Positions 18,720 through 27,949 of a DNA stretch of 64,000 bases are shown one piece after another. Under the pieces are notes generated by a model. That model searched no databases. It saw nothing but the letters and a program-made list of their open reading frames with translations, and was not told where the DNA came from. The stretch's first letter is position 1. Every line of letters begins with the position of its first letter. Source of the DNA: JAWSVE01 sp050789445 (GTDB taxonomy: Bacteria > Pseudomonadota > Gammaproteobacteria > Pseudomonadales > Cellvibrionaceae). The translations under genes and the position numbers were made by a program. The stretch spans positions 310,001-374,000 of the forward strand of contig JAILXR010000001.1 in NCBI GenBank assembly GCA_050789445.1, in the 5' to 3' direction.

Positions 18720-20981
18720 ATGGTGAAAGTTAGAGAAGATCGGCCGATTAATGCTGATGGAAATGTTGATTACGACGTTTGGATTAACCGAATTTTTTCT
18801 ATGGTTGATCTTGGCGAAAAATCACGGCCGTTATTGCATAAGGCACTAGAAGCAGCAGATGCTGCAGCTAAGCTTCCTACGCTTGAAGAGAATGCTTGGG
18901 GACAGGCGAATGGTTGTCTTCATGCGGGTATGGAAATGGCCGAGATACTCGCAGAGCTTCATCTTGATAGTGAAACACTTGTTGCCGCAATCCTTTATAG
19001 GGCCGTTCGTGAAAATAGAATTTCACTTGAATCAGTCCGTAAAGATTTTGGTGAGACAGTTAGGACTATTATTGGTGGTGTTTTGCGAATGGCTGCCATT
19101 AGCAAAATGAGAAATGACTCTGAAGATGATGTTTTTGGTAAACAATCAGAAGAGCAAACGGGCAACGTACGAAAAATGCTTGTTGCTATGGTTGATGATG
19201 TTCGAGTTGCCCTAGTAAAACTAGCAGAAAGAACTTGTGCCATTAGGGCCGTCAAAGATTCAAGCGAAGAACGTCGTCGTCGAGTCGCAAAAGAAGTTGC
19301 TGATGTTTACGCTCCACTCGCTCACCGATTAGGTATAGGCCATATTAAGTGGGAGCTTGAAGATCTGTCATTTAGATATCTAGAGCCTTCTGATTATAAG
19401 CAGATTGCAAAATTACTCGATGAAAAACGTCTTGATCGTCAAGGATACATAAAAACTGTTATTGATACATTGCTTCACGAAATTCATGCGTCCAATATTG
19501 AGGCTGACGTCACCGGTCGAGCAAAGCATATTTACAGTATCTGGCGAAAAATGCGTCGAAAAGGTATTGGTTTTTCACAAGTTTATGATATTCGTGCAGT
19601 TAGAATTTTAGTGCCCACTGTCCGAGATTGTTATGGCGTTCTTGGTATCGTACACAGTCTTTGGCGAAATATTCCTAATGAGTTTGATGACTACATAGCG
19701 TCACCAAAAGAAAACGGCTACCGATCTTTACATACAGCGGTTATTGGGCCAGAAGGGAAAGTACTAGAAATTCAAATTCGAACACATGCAATGCATGAAG
19801 ATGCAGAATTTGGGGTGTGTTCTCATTGGCGTTACAAAGGCGCAGATAAATCGAGCGAAGAGCAGGGTAGTTATGACGAAAAAATTGTTTGGCTACGACA
19901 AGTTTTAGAATGGCATGATGAACTAGGAGATGGTGGCTCTGTAGATAGTAATAATGTATTACGGGCCGATTTGAATAACCGATTTAAACACGAATCCATT
20001 TATGTGTTTACTCCAGAAGGGCATATCGTTGATTTACCCGAAGGATCAACGCCAGTAGATTTTGCTTATCGTATTCATACAGACGTTGGGCATAAATGCC
20101 GCGGCGCAAAAATTAACGGAAGAATAGTTCCTTTAAATCATCAATTGTTGACAGCCGACCAAGTAGAAATTTTAACGAGCAAGCGAGAATCGCCGAGTCG
20201 TGATTGGTTACTTCCTGCGTTAGGTTACATCCACACTTCTAGAGCACGTGCAAAAGTTCAGCAATGGTTTAAGTTACAAGCCCGCGATCAAAATGTTGCT
20301 GATGGTCGAGCGCTATTAGATAAAGAATTTAAGCGCCTCGCCTTATTGGATTTAGATTTTGAAGCGCTTGCTAAAAAACTCAACATGGCAAATCTTGAAA
20401 GCCTCTATGCTGCTGTAGGAGCGAATGACATTGGAGTCGGCTATGTATTGAATGCAGCGCAAAGAATGTTACCGGTTGAACCTCAGGTCATTGCTATTCC
20501 TATGACTGGTCGAGCAACCGTTCATCAAAGTGATTCAGATGTTTACATTGAAGGCGTGGGAAATTTATTAACCAATGTTGCACGTTGCTGTAACCCTGTG
20601 CCAGGAGATGAAATTATTGGCTACATCACTTTAGGAAAAGGCGTTTCTATTCACCGGCAAGACTGCCAAAATATGTTGAAACTTCAGGAAAAAGAAGCTG
20701 AACGAGTGATTAAAGTTGATTGGGGTGAAGCACCAATCAGTGCTTATTCTGTTTCTATCGCGATTGAAGCGTATGATCGATATGGTTTGTTAAGAGATAT
20801 CACAACGCTACTCGATCGCGAACGAATCAATGTGAGTTCAATGCAAACACTTTCGGATAAAAAACAAAATACTGTTGATATGACATTGTCTATTGAAGTT
20901 CATAGTTATTCTGAGCTGAGTCGAGTGCTAGCTCAATTGAATCAACTTCCTAACGTTGCAGTTGCTAGACGACAAGGTTAA
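18720..20981 (+). CDS. relA: GTP pyrophosphokinase RelA
   Basis: RelA is a ribosome-bound (p)ppGpp synthetase that starts the stringent response on amino-acid starvation. The 753 residues contain, in order: a degenerate HD hydrolase domain (AAILYRAVREN, where active hydrolases have HD), so hydrolysis is predicted lost; the synthetase domain with SPKENGYRSLHTAV; a TGS domain (IYVFTPEGHIVDLPEGSTPV); a zinc-finger-like segment (ARCCNPVPGDEI); and a C-terminal ACT domain. A separate SpoT outside the window would be expected. Confidence 0.97.
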   Translation: MVKVREDRPINADGNVDYDVWINRIFSMVDLGEKSRPLLHKALEAADAAAKLPTLEENAWGQANGCLHAGMEMAEILAELHLDSETLVAAILYRAVRENRISLESVRKDFGETVRTIIGGVLRMAAISKMRNDSEDDVFGKQSEEQTGNVRKMLVAMVDDVRVALVKLAERTCAIRAVKDSSEERRRRVAKEVADVYAPLAHRLGIGHIKWELEDLSFRYLEPSDYKQIAKLLDEKRLDRQGYIKTVIDTLLHEIHASNIEADVTGRAKHIYSIWRKMRRKGIGFSQVYDIRAVRILVPTVRDCYGVLGIVHSLWRNIPNEFDDYIASPKENGYRSLHTAVIGPEGKVLEIQIRTHAMHEDAEFGVCSHWRYKGADKSSEEQGSYDEKIVWLRQVLEWHDELGDGGSVDSNNVLRADLNNRFKHESIYVFTPEGHIVDLPEGSTPVDFAYRIHTDVGHKCRGAKINGRIVPLNHQLLTADQVEILTSKRESPSRDWLLPALGYIHTSRARAKVQQWFKLQARDQNVADGRALLDKEFKRLALLDLDFEALAKKLNMANLESLYAAVGANDIGVGYVLNAAQRMLPVEPQVIAIPMTGRATVHQSDSDVYIEGVGNLLTNVARCCNPVPGDEIIGYITLGKGVSIHRQDCQNMLKLQEKEAERVIKVDWGEAPISAYSVSIAIEAYDRYGLLRDITTLLDRERINVSSMQTLSDKKQNTVDMTLSIEVHSYSELSRVLAQLNQLPNVAVARRQG

Positions 20982-21038
20982 TTCATACCATTTAGTAATT
21001 CTTTAATTTTCCAAAAAAAATTTTCATGTTGAAATTTT

Positions 21039-21878
21039 ATGAGTCAGATTAGTGAAGGTCAGAACCCTATCGAACAATTACTTGAGTTAATGGAGCGATT
21101 ACGTGACCCTATCATTGGTTGTCCTTGGGATATCAAACAAACTTATCAATCAATAGCGCCATCCACTTTAGAAGAAGCTTACGAAGTTGTTGATGCGATC
21201 GAAAAACGAAACTACCCACATTTAAAAGAAGAACTCGGTGATTTGCTTTTCCAAGTAGTGTTTTATTCACAATTGGGAAAAGAAGATAATCACTTTGATT
21301 TTAACGATGTCGTACAAACACTTGTTGATAAATTAGTACGGCGTCATCCGCATGTTTTTCCTGATGGTACTTTAAATAGCCGAGCTAGCGTTGATGAAAA
21401 CGGAAAACTGACTCCTGATGAAGACGCAGTAAAAAAGCAGTGGGAAGAAATAAAAAAAGAAGAACGTGAAGAGAAAGGCGACAAGCTGCTTTTAGATGAT
21501 ATTCCTACTGCTTTACCAGCCATAACCCGTGCAGCGAAAATTCAAAAGAGGGCGGCAATGGTGGGTTTTGATTGGGCAGATGTTAGCGAGGTTATTGACA
21601 AGCTAGAGGAAGAAATAGCAGAGCTGAAAGAGGCATTAGTAACAGGGAACGCTAATGAGATAGAAGATGAGATGGGCGATACGTTGTTCAGTGCTATTAA
21701 TCTATCTCGGCACTTAAAAATTGAGCCAGAAAAGTGCCTTCGTAATGCAAATAATAAATTTGAACATAGATTCAATTACATTGAAAAAACATTAGCGAAA
21801 CAAGAGAAAAGTCTGACTAAATCATCGGTTGAAGAAATGGAAGCACTTTGGAGTGAGGCAAAAAAAAGGGAGCGTTAA
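21039..21878 (+). CDS. mazG: Nucleoside triphosphate pyrophosphohydrolase MazG
   Basis: MazG hydrolyses NTPs to NMP plus pyrophosphate and in E. coli lowers (p)ppGpp during starvation. The 279-residue protein has two MazG domains. The first, near residues 35-80, has the metal-binding pattern EEAYEVVDAI and EELGDLLFQVVFY. The second, near 185-230, has KLEEEIAELKEAL and DEMGDTLFSAINL. It follows relA by 57 bp, and no mazEF toxin pair lies between them, unlike in E. coli. Its stop codon is inside the downstream terminator stem-loop. Confidence 0.96.
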   Translation: MSQISEGQNPIEQLLELMERLRDPIIGCPWDIKQTYQSIAPSTLEEAYEVVDAIEKRNYPHLKEELGDLLFQVVFYSQLGKEDNHFDFNDVVQTLVDKLVRRHPHVFPDGTLNSRASVDENGKLTPDEDAVKKQWEEIKKEEREEKGDKLLLDDIPTALPAITRAAKIQKRAAMVGFDWADVSEVIDKLEEEIAELKEALVTGNANEIEDEMGDTLFSAINLSRHLKIEPEKCLRNANNKFEHRFNYIEKTLAKQEKSLTKSSVEEMEALWSEAKKRER

Positions 21879-21896
21879 TATTAATGCTCCCTTTTT
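21863..21896 (+). terminator. intrinsic terminator of relA-mazG
   Basis: The stem AAAAAGGGAGC/GCTCCCTTTTT (11 bp) has a 12-base loop, with the T-run included in its distal arm. The left arm overlaps the end of mazG. The A-tract mirrors the T-tract, so it may also act on the convergent gene that ends at 21947. Confidence 0.8.
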
Positions 21897-21946
21897 CAAT
21901 TGGATTAGTTTTATTTAATTCTTGGTTTCTAGTAATAAGTGAAACA

Positions 21947-22609
21947 TTATTTTTTTATCGAACCTGACGCTGCTCGGTTTGGAGAAGTACCTAGACTTGG
22001 TTTAGGCGGAGAGGTGGGAGTCGTTACGGCTTTATTGGAACCTGTGTTACCAGATTGCACTGCTGATTGAGAGCCCGTTGTTGAAGCTACAGAGTTTGAT
22101 GTAGTTGAGTTAGATGATGATGTCTTACTTGTTTTTGACTCGTCGAGCTCTAAAGCGAGTTCTAGCTGCTGTCTAACGTCTGTTGTTTCATTCAGGTCTT
22201 GGACTAAATCACTGATTTGCTGATTACGTTTCGATATTTGTTCTTGTAGTTGTTTTATTTCAGCTTCCAAGGCTTTGTGCTTACTTCTAATACGCTCTTC
22301 TTTATCTTTAGCGTCATTGAGAATGTCTTGTACCTGAATCTTTGTAGACTCCAGTGTTTTCTTTACCACTGTGACAACGACTTCAGGATTGTCTCTGGGT
22401 AACGATTTCATTAGTAGGATAGCATCCTCAATTCCATAACCAGAAGAATGCGTTTTAACAGGCGCTGTGAAGCTGGTTTGGGGATCTTTTGCTGAAAAAT
22501 CAGGTTCGTTTATATCGGAGGCAGTTGGCAATTCGATCTCCTCGAAAGTGTCAGCGTTAGTTTGGTTTGTGTCGGGGCTTACTGGGTTGCTACGGCGAAA
22601 CAGGCTCAT
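21947..22609 (-). CDS. Hypothetical coiled-coil protein with Ser/Thr-rich tail
   Basis: I do not assign a function to this 220-residue protein. It has three parts. Residues 1-55 are acidic and apparently disordered. A conserved-looking helical block follows at about 58-95 (GIEDAILLMKSLP, then NPEVVVTVVKKTLES). A coiled coil rich in K/E/Q heptads covers about 95-157. From 158 the tail is made almost only of S, T, N, G and P. No signal peptide or membrane segment is visible. The helical block resembles uncharacterised bacterial proteins that also precede a coiled coil with IEDAI-like text. It is transcribed alone, divergent from adk. Confidence 0.7.
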   Translation of the reverse strand: MSLFRRSNPVSPDTNQTNADTFEEIELPTASDINEPDFSAKDPQTSFTAPVKTHSSGYGIEDAILLMKSLPRDNPEVVVTVVKKTLESTKIQVQDILNDAKDKEERIRSKHKALEAEIKQLQEQISKRNQQISDLVQDLNETTDVRQQLELALELDESKTSKTSSSNSTTSNSVASTTGSQSAVQSGNTGSNKAVTTPTSPPKPSLGTSPNRAASGSIKK

Positions 22610-22988
22610 TATGGTTACTCCTATGAAGATCGCCAGAGTATAACAGTGTCAATCATTAAAATTAGCGAGATGGCTCACTATTATGGGCTAACTTTTGATA
22701 AAAAGTAGTGGGTTTCTACTGGAATTGGGAAGCTTGGAAAGTATAAAGTTAGTTTTCTTGTCGTCAAGTATAACTCTTTGTTAGCTGGTGTGGCCGGAAT
22801 ACTTATCTAAAAGATTATATGAATCAACTGCTTATAGTCTTCCATAAGCAGGGCTTAAGGTGGCAGTTGTCTTGGCGGATACAGGCGTGTAAGGTAAGCG
22901 CCTTTTTAATCGCCAAACATCAAAAAAGTCATTGGCTCAATTGAGTGTTATGGCCATAAACAAGTAAACCATAGAGAGGAGCACGCCA
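22610..22988. other. intergenic region upstream of adk with nested inverted repeats
   Basis: In this 379-bp divergent region I see a perfect 8-bp hairpin CTGCTTAT/ATAAGCAG (22828-22851). Downstream lies a nested structure: outer stem TTGGCG/CGCCAA (22873-22878 with 22911-22916) and inner stem AGGCG/CGCCT (22883-22887 with 22899-22903) followed by TTTT. The inner hairpin plus T-run resembles a weak terminator inside the adk leader. A GAGAGGAG ribosome-binding site precedes adk. No ORF is supported. Confidence 0.45.
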
Positions 22989-23642
22989 ATGCGCGTAATA
23001 TTGTTGGGAGCACCTGGAGCAGGTAAAGGTACCCAAGCTCAGTTCATTATGAACGAATTCGGAATTCCACAAATATCGACAGGCGATATGCTACGAGCAG
23101 CTGTAAAAGCAGGAACTCCTTTAGGTATAAAAGCAAAAAGCATCATGGAGTCCGGAGCATTGATGCCTGATGACTTAATTATCGATATTGTTAAATCTAG
23201 AATTCAGGAAGATGATTGCAAAAAAGGCTTCTTGTTTGACGGATTTCCTCGCACCATCCCGCAGGCTCAAGCTCTAATCGATTCGGGTATAGAAATCGAT
23301 CATGTGGTTGAAATCCATGTTGATGATGAAGAAATTGTCTCTCGTTTGAGTGGTAGACGTGTTCACGAGTCATCAGGTCGTGTTTATCATCTAAAATATG
23401 CTCCACCGAAGAACGAGGGCGTCGATGATGAAACTGGAGATGCTCTTATTCAGCGGGAAGACGATAAAGAAGATACTGTAAGAAAGCGTTTATCTATTTA
23501 TCATGATCAAACGGAACCTTTAGTTGAGTTTTATAAAGAATTACTCGAAAAAGGGAAGTCGAATGCACCAAAATACACTCAAGTGAAAGGTGTTGGTGAT
23601 GTTGATGCTATCCGTGAACAAGTTTTTTCGGTATTCAAATAG
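22989..23642 (+). CDS. adk: Adenylate kinase
   Basis: Adk interconverts AMP plus ATP with two ADP. The 217-residue long-form enzyme starts [19 protein letters not shown], carrying the P-loop, followed by the AMP-binding [12 protein letters not shown] and [13 protein letters not shown]. The LID domain (about residues 122-160) lacks the four zinc cysteines and uses the usual gammaproteobacterial polar set ([22 protein letters not shown]). It is monocistronic, with its own leader and a terminator 40 bp downstream. Confidence 0.98.
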   Translation: MRVILLGAPGAGKGTQAQFIMNEFGIPQISTGDMLRAAVKAGTPLGIKAKSIMESGALMPDDLIIDIVKSRIQEDDCKKGFLFDGFPRTIPQAQALIDSGIEIDHVVEIHVDDEEIVSRLSGRRVHESSGRVYHLKYAPPKNEGVDDETGDALIQREDDKEDTVRKRLSIYHDQTEPLVEFYKELLEKGKSNAPKYTQVKGVGDVDAIREQVFSVFK

Positions 23643-23681
23643 CCGAAGATAGAATAAAAAACTGTCAAGAAATTAACTAAG

Positions 23682-23717
23682 AGCCCTTGCTTCAGGTAAC
23701 TGAGCGGGGGCTTTTTT
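23682..23717 (+). terminator. intrinsic terminator of adk
   Basis: AGCCC..GCT (from 23682) pairs with AGC.GGGGCT (to 23711) around a loop of about 12 bases and is followed by TTTTTT. It is in the correct orientation and position for adk. Confidence 0.8.
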
Positions 23718-25118
23718 GTTTGTTTCACTGTTGGTTCGGGTATTTAAATGAACCGATAGATTCAACATGGGTAATTATTTCAAAATTTAGAGCTGATACA
23801 GATAATTTCTCGATAGTAGGGGTGATTATTTCAATTATCTAGTTCTTGATATTTGCTGCATTTCTTTACTTACCTACCACTTTATTTTTCCTTATTTCAT
23901 GATACTCAGGTCTTACAAAACAATCTTACATGCATGTCATTAGAGATAACTCGTTTTAATCGGGTTCGTTTGGATGGATTTCATCGTACAAGTATTCTTT
24001 TTATTAAACTCGTATGAGTCTTCTTTATAGATTTTATTTCGTTACTTTCTCATGATAAAGGGCTTCATACAGTGATTTGTTTGTAGTGATCAAAGCAAGT
24101 TTGTCTTAAAAGTAGATATAGCTGCCGTAAATGTTGAAGAATAAATATATTTATAATGCGGGTTCGATACTGCAGCGGTACTCAAAGTGACACTTTAAAC
24201 ATGCAAGCATATCTGCACGCTTTTAAAGTTTTCTTGCTGTTAACAAGGTAAGAAAGGAAGAGTTCATTTTTATAATTGCATTCTTCGATAATACATAGGG
24301 CTAGGCTGAGGGGTATCAAAAACAAAAAAGGATTTTATTTAGAGCAAATTATATCTAGGTACTGGTTATTAGTAGCAGTGGCAGGTGACTAGTATTTATA
24401 AAACAAAATTTGAATTAAGCCTTCTTTACTAACATATGGCTTCATCAAATATCATTTTCTGTTTTAAATTCTTTAAAGTAGATGTTTAGCATCAGATGTA
24501 ATGCTAGATATTTAACAAATAGTTATTGAGATGTACCGTTCGTCGACCAAAAATCTGGAATAAGTAGCTATTTAAAGAATGAGCGGTATAGATTTACGTG
24601 TGTTTGGTAAAAATGAAGATGATTTTCTATTGCAGAAAGTGGAATAGAAGAAAAACTGTCAAAATTTGTCAGATTTAATTCAAATACCTTTGGAAAAATA
24701 AGTAAAAACATCTTTTTACAATCCAATTCAAAGAAAATAGATGTTTGAACAAAGGTAAAACCTTCTTAGTCTCTCCTAAGAGTCAGTTTTATAATCGACA
24801 ATTTCATATTTGAAAAATTTAAATAGCTTTCTAAAATGATTTTCAGAAGCTCTTTCTGTCTCTGATTTTCTATTTTTGTTTTTTTATAAAATATTCAATT
24901 TTTTTATCAATATTCGGATTAATTTTGGAAAAATCAAAAAAAAAGGAAAAAAAACAAAGAAATATGAAGAAAAGTGCCATTTTTTTAAAAAAAAACCTTT
25001 TAAAAGGGTGCAAAAGACAAAGTTTTTAAATAATATTCGCTCCGACGTCTTTGACGTTCATTATTTGTGCTATTGTTTTAGTTGTTAGTTGACCGGCTCA
25101 TGTTGAGGAGAAAATAGA
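23718..25118. other. 1.4-kb AT-rich non-coding region
   Basis: No convincing gene is seen in this long gap. Stop codons are frequent in all frames. The one longer frame (24876-25088) is a Lys/Phe-rich product of A- and T-tracts. Between 24880 and 25020 the sequence is dominated by A- and T-runs of six or more, typical of curved or nucleoid-protein-bound DNA. The last 50 bases carry a possible extended -10 (TGCTATTGT, 25068-25076) and a strong GAGGAG ribosome-binding site for the H1-like gene. A small RNA cannot be excluded. Confidence 0.5.
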
Positions 25119-26021
25119 ATGGCTAGAGTGACAAAAAAAAGAAAGGCAAGAAAAGCACCGGCGAAACGTCGCGTTGCAAAAACCGCATCAGCAAAGAAAG
25201 TAGTTGCACCAGCTGTAGCGAAACTTCAATCAGCGTTAGATAAGTTACAAAAAGAAATTGCTTCAGGAGCGAAAACTCAAGAAGTAGCTAAGAAGAAAGC
25301 AGCTGCAGCTAAGAAAAAAGCTGCAAAGTCTAAAACTGCTGGCGATAAGAGAGCGGCGAAAGCTGCTTCTAATGCTGCTGTTAAGGCTGGTGCTAAGGTT
25401 AGAGCAACACGTGCTAAAGCTGTTAAAGCTAAAGCCGATCTAGCTAAAGCAAAAGCTGTAGCAAATGCGAAAGCAGCAGAAGAAGCAACTAAAGCGAAAT
25501 TAGCCGCTTTAGAAGCATCTTTAGCCGCTAAAGCAGAGGCAGATCTAGCGAAAGCCCTAAAAGCTTTTGAATCTAAGTATAAAGCTAAGCGTAAAGCTGC
25601 AGCGGCTAAGAAAGTTAAAGCTGCTGCTAAAAAGCTAGAAAGTAAAGCGAGTGCTGCTGCTAAAAAAGCGGCTGCTAAGCTAAAAGCTGCAGAGAAGAAA
25701 GCTGCTGCTAAAGCGAAAGTTGCTGCTCGTAAAGCTGCTGTAAAAGCAAAAGCTGCAGAAAAGAAAGCTGCTGCCAGAGCAAGAGCTGCTGAGAAGAAAG
25801 CGGCTGCGAAAGCAAAAGCTGTAGCTCGTAAAGCTGCTGCAAAAGCAAAAGCTGCTGCAAAGCCTAAAAAGCGTAAAGCTCCAGCCAAGAAAAAGGCTTC
25901 AGCAAAGAAAGCAGTTAGCAAGAAAAAGCCAGCTAAAGCAAAAAAAGCTCCAGCCAAGAAAAAGGCTCCAGCTAAGAAAAAAGCAAGTGCAAAGCGTCGC
26001 GGTCGTTCAACTAAAAAATAA
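25119..26021 (+). CDS. Histone H1-like Ala/Lys-rich DNA-binding protein
   Basis: Most of this 300-residue protein is Ala and Lys. It has irregular repeats of the KAAAKAKAAEKKAAA type in the middle (about 65-245) and a Pro-containing tail of APAKKKAPAKK type (about 248-300), like eukaryotic linker-histone tails and Pseudomonas AlgP. The most complex part is residues 1-60, including AVAKLQSALDKLQKEIASG, which could form a short coiled coil. Such proteins bind DNA without sequence specificity and affect nucleoid structure or transcription. It stands alone between an AT-rich leader and a strong terminator. The repeats are prone to length change, so the exact size may vary between strains. Confidence 0.88.
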   Translation: MARVTKKRKARKAPAKRRVAKTASAKKVVAPAVAKLQSALDKLQKEIASGAKTQEVAKKKAAAAKKKAAKSKTAGDKRAAKAASNAAVKAGAKVRATRAKAVKAKADLAKAKAVANAKAAEEATKAKLAALEASLAAKAEADLAKALKAFESKYKAKRKAAAAKKVKAAAKKLESKASAAAKKAAAKLKAAEKKAAAKAKVAARKAAVKAKAAEKKAAARARAAEKKAAAKAKAVARKAAAKAKAAAKPKKRKAPAKKKASAKKAVSKKKPAKAKKAPAKKKAPAKKKASAKRRGRSTKK

Positions 26022-26072
26022 TCTAGTTGAATTACCGAAAATCGCTTAGTGCATGCACTCTTCTGAGCGATC

Positions 26073-26109
26073 AAAAACCCCTCCGGTTCATAACCGCGAG
26101 GGGTTTTTT
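26073..26109 (+). terminator. strong intrinsic terminator of the H1-like gene
   Basis: AAAAACCCCTCCGGTT and AACCGCGAGGGGTTTTTT form a long GC-rich stem (one bulge) with a CATA loop and a T6 tail. The mirrored A-tract would allow action on the opposite strand too. Confidence 0.85.
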
Positions 26110-26253
26110 GTGTGCGGCGAGCCTGATTAGACACTCTAACGTGCCTTTTAAAGAGTTTATTAGGAGTTTTTTTCAGAACACGTATAATCTCGCTCTTATA
26201 TTCTCAGGATTGTTTGGATTCTTATTGGATCTGATTATAGGCTTTTGTATTTT

Positions 26254-27018
26254 ATGACAGCATTTTTAGCCATCGACACTTCTACAAATGGATGTTCTGT
26301 TGCAGTCAATATTGATGGTGTCATTTCTGAAGATTTCGTTGTGGCTGAACAAGACCATACTCAACGCTTATTACCTATGGTTGAGAAAATACTGAATACA
26401 ACGAACATATCACTCAATGACTTAGATGCGATTGCGTTTTCATCTGGACCAGGGTCTTTTACAGGCTTAAGAATTTGCCTTGGTGTTGTTCAAGGATTGG
26501 CATATGGCGCTGATGTTCCCGTTATTGGGGTTTCCACGTTGGAAGTTATGGCTGCCACTGCGTTGCGAACGATGGATGAAGCCCTTAGTAAGTATGATGG
26601 TACAAATGAAATACTGAAATCCTCAGGTTTTGTTGTTATTCCTGCTCTAGATGCTCGCATGTCAGAGATCTATTGGAGTGCTTTTCACGCTTGCTCTTCT
26701 GAAAACACCGAAACGATACCCACTCTTTTTAGTCGATTAATGGACGATAAAGTATCGTCCCCATCAGAACTTCGCTTACCTCAAGAGATGATAAATGACG
26801 GCTCAACAATTATTGGAGTGGGAAACGGTTGGGACGTTAAAGAGATAGATCAGAGCGCAGTTAGCCTCATTGAATCAGAATTGTTACCACATGCGTTTGA
26901 TCTAGCCATTTTGGCAGAGAAATATTTCGCAGAAGGGAAAACCATGAGCGCATTTGATGCTCAACCAACATATATTCGAAACGAAGTCAGCTGGGCCAAA
27001 CGTAAAAGGATTCGCTGA
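26254..27018 (+). CDS. tsaB: tRNA threonylcarbamoyladenosine biosynthesis protein TsaB
   Basis: TsaB is the dimerisation partner of TsaD in the complex that makes t6A37 in ANN-decoding tRNAs. The protein begins TAFLAIDTSTNGCSVAV and carries the ASKHA-fold segments DLDAIAFSSGPGSFTGLRI and ALDARMSEIYW. The ATG at 26254 gives 254 residues and the family-typical start; an in-frame ATG three codons upstream is possible. It precedes uppP by 23 bp. Confidence 0.95.
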   Translation: MTAFLAIDTSTNGCSVAVNIDGVISEDFVVAEQDHTQRLLPMVEKILNTTNISLNDLDAIAFSSGPGSFTGLRICLGVVQGLAYGADVPVIGVSTLEVMAATALRTMDEALSKYDGTNEILKSSGFVVIPALDARMSEIYWSAFHACSSENTETIPTLFSRLMDDKVSSPSELRLPQEMINDGSTIIGVGNGWDVKEIDQSAVSLIESELLPHAFDLAILAEKYFAEGKTMSAFDAQPTYIRNEVSWAKRKRIR

Positions 27019-27041
27019 AACTAATTTAAGAGGAAAGCAGG

Positions 27042-27842
27042 TTGGATTATTTACAGTTAATTGTTTTAGCGATTATTCAGGGTATTACCGAATTTTTACC
27101 TATATCGAGCTCGGCACATTTGATTTTGCCCAAAGAGGTCTTGGGGTGGCCAGATCAAGGCTTAGCATTTGATGTAGCTGTTCATGTAGGTTCGTTGTCG
27201 GCAGTGATTATTTATTTTTGGCGGGATATTTGGCAAGTCACAGAAGCTTGGACATCCAGCTTAATCACGCGAAAACAAACAGATAGTAGTCGTTTAGGCT
27301 GGTACATTATTTGGGCAACTATTCCTGCTGGGCTATGCGGTTTTATTTTTAACGATTTTATCGAAGCAAACTTTAGGGCGACGGTTGTCATTATGATAAC
27401 GACTGTTGTTTTCGGTTTGTTCTTAGCTTGGTCTGACAAGTACGGCACCAAAACAATTGAACTGAGTAATATGACATTGCGAATTGCTTTGATTATCGGT
27501 TTATCACAGGCACTTGCACTGATACCCGGTACATCAAGATCAGGCATTACTATTTCTATGGCATTAGCTTTAGGTTTACAGCGTGAAAGTGCTGCACGAT
27601 TTTCTTTTTTATTGTCGATTCCGATAATAGCTGCTGGTGGTGGTTTAAAAAGTTTGGAATTGTTAGACGCTACAGATACCAATTGGAATGACATTATCAT
27701 AGGCACAGTTTTGTCGGGTATTAGTGCTTATCTTTGTATTAAATTATTCCTTAGCTTTATTAACCGCATAGGAATGATGCCATTTGTTATTTATCGTTTA
27801 TGTTTAGGCGCCGTTTTAGCTGCTTTGCTTTTTATGGGTTGA
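27042..27842 (+). CDS. uppP: Undecaprenyl-diphosphatase UppP (BacA)
   Basis: UppP is an integral membrane phosphatase that recycles undecaprenyl diphosphate for peptidoglycan and other envelope polymers and confers bacitracin tolerance. The 266-residue product has about eight membrane segments and both signature motifs: GITEFLPISSSAHLIL near residues 14-29 and IPGTSRSGITIS near 165-175. The start codon is TTG at 27042, chosen because AAGAGG lies nine bases upstream and no ATG is suitably placed. Confidence 0.96.
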   Translation: MDYLQLIVLAIIQGITEFLPISSSAHLILPKEVLGWPDQGLAFDVAVHVGSLSAVIIYFWRDIWQVTEAWTSSLITRKQTDSSRLGWYIIWATIPAGLCGFIFNDFIEANFRATVVIMITTVVFGLFLAWSDKYGTKTIELSNMTLRIALIIGLSQALALIPGTSRSGITISMALALGLQRESAARFSFLLSIPIIAAGGGLKSLELLDATDTNWNDIIIGTVLSGISAYLCIKLFLSFINRIGMMPFVIYRLCLGAVLAALLFMG

Positions 27843-27949
27843 AAGTGTCTAACAGTTGAATGGACATGACGAAAAGCGACTGAAGTAGACTTATCGATGG
27901 ATGAAGCACATTATTTAAGAATCCACTGATACCGAGTTTGGAGTTTTTG

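Noticed and set aside
24150..24190. tRNA T-arm-like text (GGGTTCGATAC) in the AT-rich gap
   Set aside because: The stem does not pair and no acceptor or anticodon arm is present nearby.
24876..25088. 70-residue Lys/Phe/Ile-rich frame upstream of the H1-like gene
   Set aside because: It is produced by A- and T-tracts, has no ribosome-binding site, and resembles no protein family.
25277..26134. 285-residue Ala/Phe/Leu-rich frame antisense to the H1-like gene
   Set aside because: It is a mirror of the Ala/Lys repeat codons on the other strand; the forward gene has a strong ribosome-binding site and a terminator.
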